Shown: one piece after another, positions 38,701-46,800 of the stretch
Position numbering within the stretch: the stretch's first letter is position 1
Layout: each line of letters begins with the position of its first letter
Assembly: GCA_007844125.1 (NCBI GenBank)
Contig: CM017567.1
Coordinates: 48,505,235 to 48,569,234 of the forward strand
DNA length: 64,000 nt
Direction of reading: 5' to 3'
Source of the DNA: Sinonovacula constricta
Lineage: Eukaryota > Mollusca > Bivalvia > Cardiida > Solecurtidae
Position numbers and translations under genes: made by a program
Notes under the pieces: model-generated
The model's database searches: none
The model's input: the letters and a program-made list of their open reading frames with translations, nothing else
Told to the model about the DNA's origin: nothing

Positions 38701-39231
38701 GACGATTGATTTTGCCAACCCTGGTCTGAATTGTCAAATGTAAACACGTATCTATGGCATATATACATGTGTTATTGGTACTTATAAAAACCATCTCAAT
38801 TTTAAGATTTCCATTATATTCAGGGCTGTCATTGATAGATCATAGAAGTAATTTGGATCAATATGTAGCTGTATTTTTGTTGTTCTTTCAAACATGACTG
38901 TAACATAATTATGGCCAATCTTTATTGTTTGAGGAAAGTCCTAGACAAATGTCTGGACAGAACCACAGGCACACATACCCATGCAGTCAGGGGCTGAGTG
39001 AGATATTATATTGTTGAGTGAGGAATTGAAAGGGTGTGCTAAACAAACAAATAGTTTGGTCAGAGGCGACTACGACTTAGCTTGAATATTCATCAACATA
39101 CATACCTGTGGTACATAGGGATTATTTATCAGATTTGGATCAATCATCGGTGGAACCTGAGCTGCTTCCACTCCCATGTCTGGGACATAAGGATTCACAA
39201 TGGGAATCTGAGGCAACTGATTAAAATCCAT
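1893..39231 (-). CDS. PAN2: PAN2, catalytic subunit of the PAN2-PAN3 poly(A) deadenylase (28 coding exons)
   Basis: PAN2 removes poly(A) from cytoplasmic mRNA in complex with a PAN3 dimer. Seen: 28 exons with GT-AG junctions and matching phases join into an open frame of 4041 nt (1346 residues plus stop). The order is WD40 region (about 50-375), PAN3-binding linker (about 375-480), inactive UCH-like domain (about 480-1085) and DEDDh exonuclease (about 1086-1346). Strings such as [27 protein letters not shown] and [11 protein letters not shown] match human PAN2 as I remember it. Human PAN2 is about 1200 residues; most of the extra length is one Lys/Glu-rich exon. The start ATG at 39231 is the first in-frame one in an exon whose acceptor lies just upstream, so a 5' noncoding exon is expected. 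Exon joins are hand-made and untested by transcripts. Confidence 0.95.
2751..3066 (-). mobile_element. SINE family 1, full-length copy
   Basis: This is a tRNA-headed SINE of about 310 bp. On the minus strand it begins with a tRNA-like head (box A and box B in degraded form) and ends in a GTTTGTTTGTT-type tail, read AACAAACAAAC in sense. It lies in the PAN2 intron between the last two exons. The flanks share AAGATATT, a possible target duplication. Confidence 0.75.
3790..4000 (+). mobile_element. SINE family 3, degraded copy
   Basis: Words typical of family 3 are present in plus orientation: an Arg/Ser-type head remnant, then TTCCAGC, GTGTGCCGTTGGTTC and TATTCCTCC. It is the only recognised SINE in PAN2 that runs against the gene. 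Identification is by eye and weak. Confidence 0.4.
4034..7829. repeat. 53-bp satellite array, about 71 units, derived from SINE family 1
   Basis: From 4071 to 7829 a unit of 53 bp (55 bp where CTATAATATAACC replaces CCATAATCACC) repeats about 71 times. The unit holds CTGCCTTTACTGTG, CACCTGGCATGATACCA and CCCAGTCACAT. The same words occur in the same order once in each SINE family 1 copy on the minus strand. At 4034-4070 the array is preceded by more SINE text (TCCAGAGATAGAG, AGCAGATATAGTG), so it grew from inside a SINE. Variants are grouped: GCCATAATC units dominate on the left, GTCATTATC units in 5820-7110. It fills much of the PAN2 intron 26. Confidence 0.9.
8298..8477 (-). CDS. PAN2: PAN2 exon 26 (core of the exonuclease domain)
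   Basis: It codes 60 residues, 1186 to 1245, phase 0 at both ends. It contains [14 protein letters not shown], a basic helix, then [13 protein letters not shown], which carries the third catalytic acid Asp1238 and the conserved His1233. It is the best-conserved exon of the gene by comparison with human from memory. Confidence 0.95.
8855..8886. repeat. AT dinucleotide microsatellite
   Basis: A run of about ten TA repeats lies in a PAN2 intron, with nearby TATTTATATAAA. No function is suggested. Confidence 0.7.
10735..10995 (-). mobile_element. SINE family 1 copy, somewhat diverged
   Basis: It shares TTATCATCCCAGCAACTGTATTTCAG, split here as TTATCATCCCAGC and CTGTATTTCAG, plus CACCTGGCATGATACCACA and a tRNA-like head ending in CTACAAGGTCC. 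It lies in minus orientation in the PAN2 intron between exons 23 and 24. Confidence 0.7.
12568..26309 (-). CDS. PAN2: PAN2 exons 12-22: UCH-like domain
   Basis: Exons: 26149-26309, 24842-24970, 23830-23979, 20503-20993, 18640-18776, 17834-17946, 16406-16504, 15635-15777, 14259-14410, 13660-13838 and 12568-12658, for residues about 470 to 1085. The fold is related to ubiquitin C-terminal hydrolases. In place of the family's catalytic Cys the clam has NVYCNSMLQ with Asn where active USPs carry their key Cys box, in keeping with the pseudo-enzyme state known for PAN2. Zinc-type Cys pairs are seen at CRC (801, 803) and WCNNC. Matches to human include [28 protein letters not shown] and QWYLFNDF. 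Two exons in this block are unusual and are listed separately. Confidence 0.92.
12733..12945 (-). mobile_element. SINE family 1 copy with internal deletion
   Basis: The GTTTGTTTGTTCACTGGG tail, CAGTATCTCAGTTATCTGG and a head remnant CTACCAGGTCCTG are present. The middle part with the CCCTTATATT word is missing. It lies in minus orientation about 75 bp before PAN2 exon 22 on the plus-strand map. Confidence 0.65.
13555..13610 (-). repeat. Degraded copy of a piece of PAN2 exon 21
   Basis: The plus-strand word CCCTCCTTTCTCTGGTGG at about 13566 nearly repeats CCCTCCTTCCTCTGGTGG inside exon 21 (about 13720). The likeness covers about 35 bases and lies in the intron immediately after the exon. It looks like a short partial duplication of the exon part coding TYHQRKEGV. 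Confidence 0.5.
15285..15390 (-). mobile_element. Old SINE family 1 fragment
   Basis: It shares TTTTCTGGAGGGAGTG, GCCTTCACTGTGATAGCA and ACTTGACATGATACCATG with the SINE core. Both ends are lost. It is in minus orientation. Confidence 0.45.
15635..15777 (-). CDS. PAN2: PAN2 exon 19: Ser/Thr-rich segment with a CCCH zinc-finger motif
   Basis: The exon codes residues 898 to 945. After [14 protein letters not shown] and a Ser/Thr/Pro stretch come Cys925, Cys931, Cys936 and His940, spaced C-x5-C-x4-C-x3-H in the string [19 protein letters not shown]. That is the spacing of the Nab2/ZC3H14 class of CCCH fingers, several of which bind polyadenosine. The acceptor at 15778-15779 and donor at 15633-15634 are canonical. 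Entry phase 0 and exit phase 2 match exon 18 and exon 20, and skipping this exon would break the frame. I recall no CCCH finger at this place in human PAN2, although the partner PAN3 has one at its N-terminus. Confidence 0.82.
15826..15950. repeat. Two tandem copies of a 64-bp unit
   Basis: GGACTGTGTTCTCATATTTA occurs at 15829 and again at about 15893, each followed by ACCTTTGCAC and AAATGACATTA. It is a recent local duplication in the PAN2 intron just upstream of exon 19. Confidence 0.7.
16078..16185. repeat. Two tandem copies of a roughly 60-bp unit
   Basis: The word AAGTTTATTGTAGAAACATC is found twice (about 16099 and 16146), followed by ATTATC/GTTATC. It is a simple duplication in an intron with no coding support. 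Confidence 0.6.
16535..16600 (-). mobile_element. SINE family 2 tail fragment
   Basis: GGATTTGCCGGCATTTTTGC and GCAGCGACATTTCTATCATT match the 3' end of the full family 2 copy at 38152-38430. Only the tail is left. Confidence 0.6.
18183..18640 (-). repeat. 57-bp array of duplicated exon end plus 5' splice site (8 intronic copies)
   Basis: Exon 16 of PAN2 ends at 18640 with the codons for LNYPDCYGQ, then GTAAGTGATT. In the intron that follows, this junction (about 38 bp of exon text, the donor and a short spacer) is repeated eight more times at 57-bp spacing. Four copies keep exact GTAAGT, two others keep GT (GTTAGT, GTGAGT), and two have lost it (GATAAGT, GAATGTG). The unit is 19 codons long, but read-through from the exon meets TGA within three codons of the donor. 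The array could offer decoy 5' splice sites. Confidence 0.85.
19035..20165. repeat. 41-bp tandem array, about 27 units, two subfamilies
   Basis: The unit contains CCCAAACAATATAAACTGTT and GTCAGATGTTTCCCTCATAT. On the left (19040-19560) units read ATATAAACTGTTG; on the right (19735-20160) they read ATGTAATCTGTTG. In 19100-19410 two unit types alternate (GTCAG with ATTCCC, GCCAG with ATTCTC), giving an 82-bp higher-order repeat. The array sits between PAN2 exons 15 and 16. Confidence 0.85.
20503..20993 (-). CDS. PAN2: PAN2 exon 15: long Lys/Glu-rich, Ser/Thr/Pro-rich insert
   Basis: This 491-nt exon codes residues 618 to 780. It opens [12 protein letters not shown], runs through Glu/Gln-rich text, then alternating Glu-Lys and poly-Lys stretches (a run of six Lys), and ends with a Ser/Thr/Pro-rich part ([15 protein letters not shown]) before VETNKER. 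Human PAN2 has only a short Gly/Ser-rich loop here, by my recollection. The flanking exons join in phase (0 in, 2 out), so the exon is needed for an open frame. The composition suggests a disordered, highly charged loop projecting from the UCH domain, possibly with nuclear-localisation-like Lys clusters; that role is inference. Confidence 0.88.
21690..23512. mobile_element. Mobile-element-like frame with an 11-unit, 145-bp tandem core
   Basis: About 11 units of 145 bp fill 21790-23425 (words GACCTAGTGACCTACTTTTT, CCAAGTTTGGTGAAGATTGG, GTGGCCTCTAGTGTGTTCAC). The left edge has a hairpin GGGCCATGATGGCCC followed by GCTCACCTGA (21717-21726). The right edge has a hairpin TGAGCACGTTGTGCTCA followed by the inverse TCAGGTGAGC (23500-23509). 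Short inverted ends, terminal hairpins and a tandem core recall the bivalve pearl/CvA-type non-autonomous elements (linked to Helentrons); this match is of organisation only. There is no protein. Confidence 0.65.
24350..24480 (-). mobile_element. Old SINE family 1 fragment
   Basis: ATATAGTGCTGC, GATAGCATG, CACCTGACATGATACCACAC and ACCCTGACATTAGG follow the SINE core order. It is strongly diverged and in minus orientation. Confidence 0.5.
24585..24818. mobile_element. Tourist-like MITE, copy 2
   Basis: This is the same family as 881-1118: left end GGCCCATATTCACCAACC, right end ending in TGGCC, flanked by TAA direct repeats (24582-24584 and 24819-24821). It sits in a PAN2 intron a few tens of bases upstream, on the plus strand, of the exon at 24842-24970, that is, just after that exon's splice donor. 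The interior shares words such as TAGCTAAATACATAATG with copy 1. Confidence 0.7.
25318..25490 (-). mobile_element. SINE family 3 copy
   Basis: On the minus strand the family 3 body is readable: AAGGTCTTCCAGCTGACATT, the TGTGCCGGTGCTTCTACC-like word and a 3' end ATGTATTTCAAAATC. The head is partly lost. It is in a PAN2 intron. Confidence 0.6.
26725..27735. repeat. CA-rich minisatellite, (ACCACC/ATCATC)-type
   Basis: About 1 kb of the plus strand is almost free of G. Units such as CATCATCACTACCACCAACA (18-36 bp) repeat with small changes. A long Thr/Ile frame and long Val/Met and Gly/Asp frames across it are by-products of the 3-base periodicity. In the PAN2 pre-mRNA this stretch reads as GU/GGU-rich RNA. 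Confidence 0.85.
27737..28053 (-). mobile_element. SINE family 1, full-length copy inserted in the minisatellite
   Basis: GTTTGTTTGTTTATTGGG marks the tail and GGAGCCAATGCTCTACCAATTGCGCAATAGG (read in two parts: GGAGCCAATGCTCTACC and AATTGCGCAATAGG) the tRNA-like head. CA-rich minisatellite lies on both sides, so the SINE is younger than the array. Confidence 0.8.
28055..28310. repeat. CA-rich minisatellite, right part
   Basis: It continues 26725-27735 after the inserted SINE with CACCACCATCATCATTACC-type units and then fades into CACCACCACTACTACC. Confidence 0.8.
28965..30180 (-). CDS. PAN2: PAN2 exons 10-11: PAN3-interaction linker
   Basis: Exons 30053-30180 and 28965-29134 code residues 372 to about 470. 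They contain [15 protein letters not shown] and then a stretch that fits the human linker ([17 protein letters not shown] against human VGFIGYAPNP..RNQIPY). In fungi and human this linker wraps around the asymmetric PAN3 dimer, so it is the main contact for complex assembly. The last part, ESPIGR, leads into the UCH domain. Splice phases are 2 and 1 and fit both neighbours. Confidence 0.9.
29690..29945 (-). mobile_element. Two adjacent old SINE fragments (families 1 and 3)
   Basis: 29690-29790 carries AAGCTGATACAGTGCTAACTT and GATAGCATG from family 1 (written in pieces: GCTGATACAGTGC, CAGTGTGATAGCATG). 29835-29945 carries ATAATTATTGTTATATCCAG, GGAGGAAAACAC and GGGACTTGAACC from family 3. Both are in minus orientation and strongly diverged. 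Confidence 0.45.
30205..30430 (-). mobile_element. SINE family 3 copy, diverged
   Basis: The body is in minus orientation: ACACAATTATGGTCACATTG, TATACCTGGGTAGAATCACC, GCAGGTCAGCTGG and ACTCAAACCCTCGC. It follows PAN2 exon 10 closely on the plus map. Confidence 0.55.
30675..30835. repeat. Four tandem copies of a roughly 45-bp AT-rich unit
   Basis: AAAATATATGGCATT recurs four times, each followed by a version of TTTTTGTAGAAAAAAAGAAA. It is a local tandem duplication in a PAN2 intron. Confidence 0.75.
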
Positions 39232-39244
39232 TGTTCTCTCATAC
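31301..39244 (-). CDS. PAN2: PAN2 exons 1-9: N-terminus and WD40 region
   Basis: Exons in transcript order: 39106-39244 (coding from 39231), 37532-37669, 37008-37180, 35782-35902, 35265-35342, 33744-33862, 32701-32845, 32007-32142 and 31301-31377, covering residues 1 to 371. The first 42 residues ([18 protein letters not shown] and on) are Pro/Asn-rich and do not resemble human. From exon 2 the text follows the human WD40 domain: [51 protein letters not shown]. In the family this propeller docks the PAN3 dimer together with the linker and contributes to poly(A) RNP recognition. All nine junctions keep phase. Introns here hold several SINE copies and, in 36182-37007 and 33863-35264, little else that I recognise. 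Confidence 0.93.
31503..31672 (-). mobile_element. SINE family 3 copy, diverged
   Basis: Words in minus orientation: GATACAATTATGGTCATAC, GTTGAGGAAGACCCCAGAC, TATGCCTAAGTAGAACCACC and GGGGCTCAAACCC. It is directly followed by a family 1 copy. Confidence 0.55.
31676..31935 (-). mobile_element. SINE family 1 copy, head truncated
   Basis: TTTATTGGGTTTATCATCCC, the CACCTGGCATGATACCACA core and CCAACCAGTCGTGGAACTAC are intact. The tRNA-like head stops after CACGGGATCCAACC. Confidence 0.7.
32230..32436. mobile_element. Short element with 15-bp perfect TIRs, copy 1
   Basis: It begins ACATACATGTGAACT and ends AGTTCACATGTATGT, which are exact inverse complements. The interior holds GGAGGGAGACTCCC, CTTCTTTGTTTATG and ATCTCCCACTTTGGCC, shared with 52064-52271. 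There is no coding capacity. It lies in the PAN2 intron between exons 7 and 8. Confidence 0.75.
37818..38098 (-). mobile_element. SINE family 1 copy
   Basis: TTGTTTATTGGGTTTAG tail, CACCTGAAATGATACCACA core, and a degraded tRNA-like head ending ACCAGGTCCAGC. It is in the PAN2 intron between exons 1 and 2. Confidence 0.7.
38152..38430 (-). mobile_element. SINE family 2, full-length copy with 13-bp target duplication
   Basis: The minus strand starts ACCGGCCGCAATAGCTCAG with an exact pol III box A (TAGCTCAGTTGG) and box B (GGTTCGAACCC). It continues to the tail GCCGGCTAATCCCTAATCCC. AAATAATAAGTTA flanks it on both sides (38139-38151 and 38431-38443). It is the best-preserved SINE in the window, so probably a young insertion. 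Confidence 0.88.
38893..39010 (-). mobile_element. SINE family 3 fragment
   Basis: TAACATAATTATGGCC, GTTTGAGGAAAGTCCTAGAC and GTCTGGACAGAACCACAGGC match the family 3 body in minus orientation. Confidence 0.45.
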
Positions 39245-40825
39245 CTAGAAACAAACAGTAAAAGTCTGCAAATGATTATGTTGCAACATATCTCCATGTA
39301 CACAAATGTTGTCTGGTCACGTGACAGAATTCATTCATGTGATCCGCAACAACTAAATAAGTGTCGACAAAGGGAGTGTGGTACTCCAGAAAAAGTAAAT
39401 AAAGAATAGCTTTACGAAAAACAAGACATGTTATTTTCTTTATAAAAAATTAACACTAAATTATCTAGGTTAGGCTACAATTTAACCCCTCAAGTAATCG
39501 ACCTGTACCGGTTCTAGGCAACTATTCAACCCATTAACCATTTAAACACAGCAGAAAAATTTATGACGACTCAATAGGCTGTTTTATGTATTTATGTATG
39601 TTATTTGCATATTTCATTACTAATAAAATTATATAGAGCGTATGCAATAAACTATTTAAGTAATGTACATTTGCTGATGTTTACTTGATAAAATACATAT
39701 TTATTTCTGTAGTTGTGTCAAATAATTACGAAAATAAGGAAGAAAACAAGGAAAAAATCCTACCCAATTGGGGTCAAAAAGTCAAAGGGTTGAATAGTTG
39801 CACCATTTTACAAATAGATGTTGAATAGTCATGGAGTCGAAAAGTCCAGTAGTCCAATAGTCACTAAGCAAATTAGTTATAATAGCTGTCTGAATGCACT
39901 AACCCCAATTCCTAACTTGAGGTGAGAACCATTGTTCATGTTGTTTACGAGGTATAATGTAAAGAGTGGGTCCACTCTCAAAATCAAGCATAAATCATCA
40001 TCCTTTTTCACAATCTTCAGCCGATAAAATATCCTAAAAATGGACCAACCGTATATAAAACTGAACATGCAGGTGAAATGTAAATTACAATATTTTTTGC
40101 ATCATAAATCAAAGTGTGATTTTTGACTTAGTTTCGACTAGGAAACGAAATTACATCAAATCAAACAAAAGACTTTGTGAATTTTTAACTACAGTAAACT
40201 ACTTATCTGCAGTGCATGCATCATGTATTCCATGAACTAATTATGAATTATTTTTGGGTAAAATTGTCTTTGATATTTGTCAAGAAAATAAAAACAAGCT
40301 CATCTTTTTATCTTATTATTTTTATGCATAATTGCAAGGGACGAAATTAGTCTCAGCACTGGTACCAAATTACTTTTCCGTAGTATTTCACTTCATTTGA
40401 CAGGGTAAATAGTTATGAAAGTCAGGACAAGGGACGAAATATGTTAGTGCTAATGAGTGAGACGCCAAATTTTATTCCAACATTAAAAAGAAATTGTAAA
40501 TATTATTGATAACTTACGTTTCCCTGTGCGCTTAAAAACTATGTAAATACTTAAATAATATAAAATCTAAACATGTCAAACAAAAGCTGCCGACTTTAGT
40601 CAAGCGCCTAATGAAAATATTGAAATTCTCTGTTTTCTAGTTTTCGTGATTTATCGCAACATTTTTGGCAGCCAAAATATTGAAGCATAAAAGCAGAGGC
40701 CATCCGCTTATACATGAGCGTTTCATCCACACGTTCATGAATTACAGATTTCCCGCGAATTCATAAGAAACACTTAATTCTTGCATGCTTGATCGACTAA
40801 ATTTCGAGGATCTAACACGCAAAAC
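39245..40825. promoter_or_regulatory. Divergent promoter region between PAN2 and CDCA7
   Basis: The two genes are head to head with 1.6 kb between start codons. The PAN2 start exon has a splice acceptor (TTTCTAG) at 39245-39247, so a noncoding first exon must lie inside. One candidate donor on the minus strand is AAAC/GTAAGT at 40511-40518. The CDCA7 ATG at 40826 is followed after three codons by a donor. No TATA box stands out; the region is AT-rich with no CpG-rich core obvious to the eye. Confidence 0.55.
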
Positions 40826-43800
40826 ATGGAGGCGGTAAATATTTCCAATTAACTGTTTTATTATGTTTTGTTATTTATTCATCGCTGAAAGATAAATTTA
40901 AAATAATACTTTTATTAAATCTAGACTCATTTTGAGTTTAACTTAAGGGTGCAGGGGCGGATCCAGGATTTTAAATTTATGTTGTAGTGGGAAGGGCGTG
41001 ATTTTTGTGTTAAATGTCAGTTATTGCAGAGGCGTTTAGCGTTGTCAAGATATAAATTTGCAAGATTTATATATAATTTAGTAACTTATAAAAGAGCTAA
41101 AATTAACCCCAAGAGCAGAATAGTTTCTGCCTAGATCTAGTCCTAAAAATTTCGAACAGTTGTTAGATTTGAAGCTATGTTGATCTGGTTAAATCCAAAA
41201 TAGCATATGCCAAGAAATACTAATTATGAAAAATCCAAAATAATAAATATATGATGTAAAAGAATGCATGTGATTAACTTTGTCTTGTGCATTTTAAAAT
41301 TTGTTGCAATAGTCATTGGATCTCGTCTTGTTTTTGTATTTTCTCTATTAGTCTCGTACATCTCTTTGTAACTCCTCTGACTGCCTGGGTTCGAGTCTCG
41401 TTCGGGGTGAAGGACTTAATGTGGGAAGGTCTTCCAGCTGACATGTGGTGTGCCGGTGGTTCTACCCAGACATTTGTTCTGCGTCTTCCGATATAGTGAT
41501 AATATAATGATCCTATAAAAATCATAATTGGTCGCAGTGACGTATTTCAAAAACAAACAAAACAAAACTTAAGATCGCAGTTGATGGAGTGTTGACTTCC
41601 AACCCAGGTTTGGCATACTATAGTCGTAAAAATGATAATAATGCTAACACTCAAAGCCTGCCGTGTTTGTCCTACAGCAAATATAAGGGTACATGTTGTT
41701 CCAAGTCTTGGTGCCCCAGTAACAGGATCATAAGACTGGGTGTGGTATCATGCCCGGTGTTCATGACATGCAGTATATCATCTTCAAGAAAAGACAGTCT
41801 CTGGATAATAGAAAGATTGTTGGTGGAACATTATACAAAATAAATCTTGATTTTTGATGTTTGTTTCAGCTTATAGCAGAGGAACAGGCAGCTCTTCGAA
41901 TGCAGAACATAGCTGATAATAAGAGAGTGGTAACTCAGTTATTCTTATTTTTATTTAGGCTGGCAGTACAGGGTTTTCATAAGTAAACGTGTGTTGATTG
42001 AAATCATGTGTTAAAATTGTTAACATAGGTTGTTTTTAGGAATTGCTTATTAAGTGGTTTTCATTTTCTCATGTTATAGCCGGTATATCAGGTTTCTTCT
42101 GAAACAAAAGTCCTGCCTTTCAATACTAATGAAAACCATGCAGTGGCCATCAATAATTCTTATATAAGAATCTCACTACCATTTTAGAATGTAGTGTCAT
42201 ATTGTATAACATTTCTTTTTACTGCTTAATTTTAAGAATCTTGCATTTTTGTTTTTAAATTTAAAAAAGGTTATAATTTTATTTTGTAAAAAAATTAACT
42301 AAGCATTTGTAGTAATAGAACCAGTCCTGGTAATTTTAAGTTAATACATTTTTTGGATCTAAGGTTGCTTAATAACGATGCTGCAGCCTATGTATATATA
42401 CTTACAATACATGTTTATGCTTCAAAACAGCATGAAATACAAATGCCTTTTTTGCTCTTTAATGCCTTAATGGGCCTTTTTCTGGTTCTTTCTTTTGTTT
42501 GTGTTGGGGTGATATTATGTCATTGTAGCCTAAATAATGTGACCAGAAGTAAACTATGTATGTTAAATTTGTACGTAAAGCAAGGAAAAAATATTCAAAA
42601 CATTTATGAGAAAAATCTTTTCTCTCTGATTAACATTATAAACCAGACAATAAATGTGTACTTAAACATGTTTGTTATTTAGCCGTTTTAGATGTAAGAT
42701 TATTCACTTCATTATTTATTTTTTTTCAGCTGCAGGAATTAATGAAAGACATAGAAAAAATGATGCCAGACAGTGCCCCTAGATCTAAGCAGGTAAAGTA
42801 TTTAAAAGTGATTGATTTGATGAAGAAACAACTCGAAAAAGGACCTGTAGGAGAGTCTAGATTTTTTAAGGGGCGAACACCTAACAAGTTAGAGCAATGT
42901 GGCACAGCAGATCAGTTTAATAATCCCACTTTAAATTTGTCATACAAATCATAGGTTGAGTCTATGCAGTGAGGGGTACCTACAGGGACTTGAACTTATA
43001 TAATGAGGGGAAGAGCCATCAAGGCACATCATCTGGATAACCTCACATGACCTTTTACAAACCAAATTGGACAAACCTATGAAATATTAACACAATTATG
43101 ATGATAATAATATCAGTGTATCTCCTTGCGCTTGCCTTCTAAGTACTTCGTTATGATGGGATCGAAAGATGAAGTCTACTTTTCATTAAAGATCTTTATG
43201 ACTCAGCGCTCATGTTGAAGTTTTATGTGCAAATATTATCAGCACAATATCAATAATCAGTGCATAGACTGAAATAAATGCATGTCTTCCACTGTGACCA
43301 TAAATAATGAAATAATTAAGTACTTCCAGTTTCAATTTTTAGAGTGCATTTACTTTGAAGTTTACATTAAACTATCATGCTATTAAAACGTTGAGCATGC
43401 TTTTCTGTGGGAGGTCTTGTTTTAGTTTTTGATTTCTCACATCCTAATTGTAATCAAAGAGGAAAAAAACAACAACAATCATAAATGGAGAGTCTTCCTC
43501 CAGAAGCAGGAGAGTTCACATGTATGTAAGGGGCTAAACTTTTTTTATCTACCGGTACCAACAATGGCAATATAAATGCTTCTGTTTAACAAAGACAAAA
43601 TAACTCTATGTAAAAATGCAAGAAAAACATTGTTTTAGTACAATACAAGGTCAAATAAAGAATTTTTCAGGTCACTACTGAAAAATAAAACACAACTATT
43701 TACCTTCTCTAAAATGTGGAAAATCTAGTCAGAAAAGACTTCTTTTGACTTATCAAAATGTACTTTTGACTGAGCTTTAACAGGTCACTTAAACTTTTTC

Positions 43801-46800
43801 TCCCGGTTACTCATCTACTGTTACCTACCAGGGAGGGCCCATGGCGTAGTGGTAGAGTCGCCAATTTGTAACTCCTCTGCGTAGCCTCTCACAGTGTGGG
43901 TTCGAGGTCCATCTTTGGCGAGGACTTAATGTAAGAAGGTCTTCCAGCTGACTTGCGGTGTGCGGGGGGTTCTACCCCGACATGTGTCTTCCACCAAAAA
44001 GCTGGTCGTTGCTATAATGATCATAAATGGTTGCTGCAATGTATTTCAAAAAACAAACAAAAAAAAACATACTATTACCTACAGAAAACCTTCCTACAAA
44101 GCAGTGACTCATTTTGAATAGTGAAAATTATGTCCCATAATAAACAAAGAAAGGACAGTCCATTAACAAGTGCTTTTCTTATTGCCAGACAAAGCCAAAA
44201 GGTGTGAAGCGCAAAAGGTCTGATATTCAAGAGCCGGCTGTGCGCATGAATCCTCGCAGATCTGCACGGCCTGAGAGTTTCCTGACTTTGAGCCCACCCA
44301 GAACTCGTATGCGACGCGGATCAGTTTCCTCCTCCTCTTCGTCCACAACGTCAGAAGACTCAGGTGTAAGATTGTCAAACTCCTTTTGTTTTGACATTTT
44401 TTGTCTTCCCAGTTATTATTTTGTTTACAGTACTTGGGGCATTTGAATGATTGCAAGAAAAACTTTTAAGTAAGATATCTGTAATGAAGCTTATGAAACA
44501 ACTGTTATGTTCTTAAATCGACTTGGCCACAGATTTTCGTTTGTACATGGCACATTAGCTTTGTACATGGCATATAAGCGATTGTTTTCCTTCTTTCATT
44601 GTCATTCCTATCCTCATATACCACCGTAGAGCAATATAAATTGGGGCAATTAACAGTTTAGTCAATACAGGGTTGTCACTTGAAATAATTTGAGCAGACT
44701 CAATTAACTTTTGAGGAGGCTAGGCTATGCAAGCGCTGAAGGTGCGAAGTGTTGCTAGGGGTGTCCGGGGGCATGCTCTTGACCATTTTTCTTTTCTTTT
44801 TTTTTCAAATTTGAGGCGGCCCGATTTTCATTTGAGGCGGTCAAATCAGCCGCCAGCTGCCTCCTAATGACAACCCTGCCAATAACTTTAGCATTCAAAC
44901 TGGCCTCACAAGGCTGCTGAAACTTTCCGCTGTTATAAATTAATCTAGTAGTAATTTTAGACTATTGCATCATCTAAGTCTTGGATGCCTAGATAAACAA
45001 TGTTATGTAATATTATTCTAAAGGGTTAATCTTACACTGTCTAAGTATGAACAATTGCCAAAGCAGTATTTATGCATGTAGTAATAAGATAAAATATTAA
45101 TAACTGTAATTACTGTTATTAATTGAAATCCACAATTTGTTGTCATACTATTTACATGATTTCACGACACAAAAATTTGATCCTGTGACAAAATAGAGGT
45201 GAAAAAATTGCTGGGCATAGAACTACATGATCCTCACTTCGTGTAAATATTTGAATCACTATTGAGCCAATCAGTGCATTGGTTGTGACTTACATATACA
45301 TGTACATGACATATATTACCACATGCACAGTTCAAACGTGTACACTATTGTTTGGCTTGAACAGTTAACATAGATGAAAAACGTTGCAATACATTTTATC
45401 CTGCCAGACCTGGTAGCGCAATTGGTAGAGCATCAGCTCCAGGTTCGGGAGGCCATGGGTTCGAACCACGACCAGGACATACCAAAGTCATAAAAATAGT
45501 AGTAGTATAGCTCTCTTGTTTACGCTCAGGCAAATATAAGGGTATTTCCACAACTGGTTGACCCGGTGTCAGGATAATATGACTGGGTGTGGATCCTTGT
45601 CATGTGTTTAAGGCATACTATACACAGTGAAGGCAGCACTATATCTGCTTCAAGTGGACATTGTCTCCAGATAACTGTAATACTGTTGGTGGGACGATAA
45701 ACCCAACAAACTTTACTTCAGGTTATGGCCCTTTGTAGGCAGGTCGGGGCAATCATTTTCTTGATTGTTCTTGATTTTAGTTTTATTCATTACAGTCTCT
45801 GGTTGTCAAGTTTGGATTCTGTGGGAGAAGCTCTGAGGGACTTGAGGATGATGTAAGTAGATTATTTACTAAGAAAAACCATTAATATTTCAACTTTTTA
45901 CCAGTTAAGCCTAAAATTCTACTTCAATCGGTTTATCTACATTCTCTATGTTATTCAACAGGCTTAAAAGAATTAACAGTTTCCTTTCTTACCCTGTACC
46001 TAGTCAAGTGTTGGCAAACAAAAAGTTTGTTCTCTTGAGTTAAGTGAGTTATCTATTTACCATGTGCATAACACATTGACTGATTGGATAAAACAGTTTA
46101 TCAAAAAAGACATGACAAAAAGTTAAGAAAACATCCATTTTCTTTCTTTTGGCCATGACTAATCAAAGTCAAGAATAATAGAAATGTATTAGCCCTCTTG
46201 CTTATACTAATATTGTATTGGTATTATATTGTATTCTATGACTTGTCAGCCTTATGGAAGGTTAATATGACTGCATGACAGCATGTCTGGCATTCATGGT
46301 GTGCTACACCATGAAGGCAACACTATATCTGCTTCATGTGGTGCTTGTGTCTTCTGACAACTGATGGACTTATGGTTGAACAGTAAACACAATAACACTT
46401 TTAGGATTGATTTAGTATATAGCCAGTCTTACACTATTAATACTTGATTTGAGGAACTTGTATTTAATGACTGGATGATATCATAATATTACAAGGTCAA
46501 TTAAAGATTTGTTTTCAATTAACATTTCTTCCATTTTTGGCCAATGATTGAAAGAAGAAAAGATGGATTTAAAGTAAACTATTAGCTGAACAATATAATG
46601 TGATCCCAGACCGCCACAAGTCAAAGTCTTTAAATATGGTAGTGATTTAGCCCCCTTGCATTCAGGTGAATATAAGGGTAGTTCCACCTTTGATTGGCCC
46701 GGTGTCAGGATGTGACTGGGTGTGGTATCATGCCAGGTGTTCACTGTCTCCAGATAACTAAAATACTGTTGGTGGTACGATAAACCTAACAAACCCCAAC

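Noticed and set aside
42353..42682. 109-residue hydrophobic frame in CDCA7 intron 2
   Set aside because: AT-rich intron, no homologous motif, no splice or expression support.
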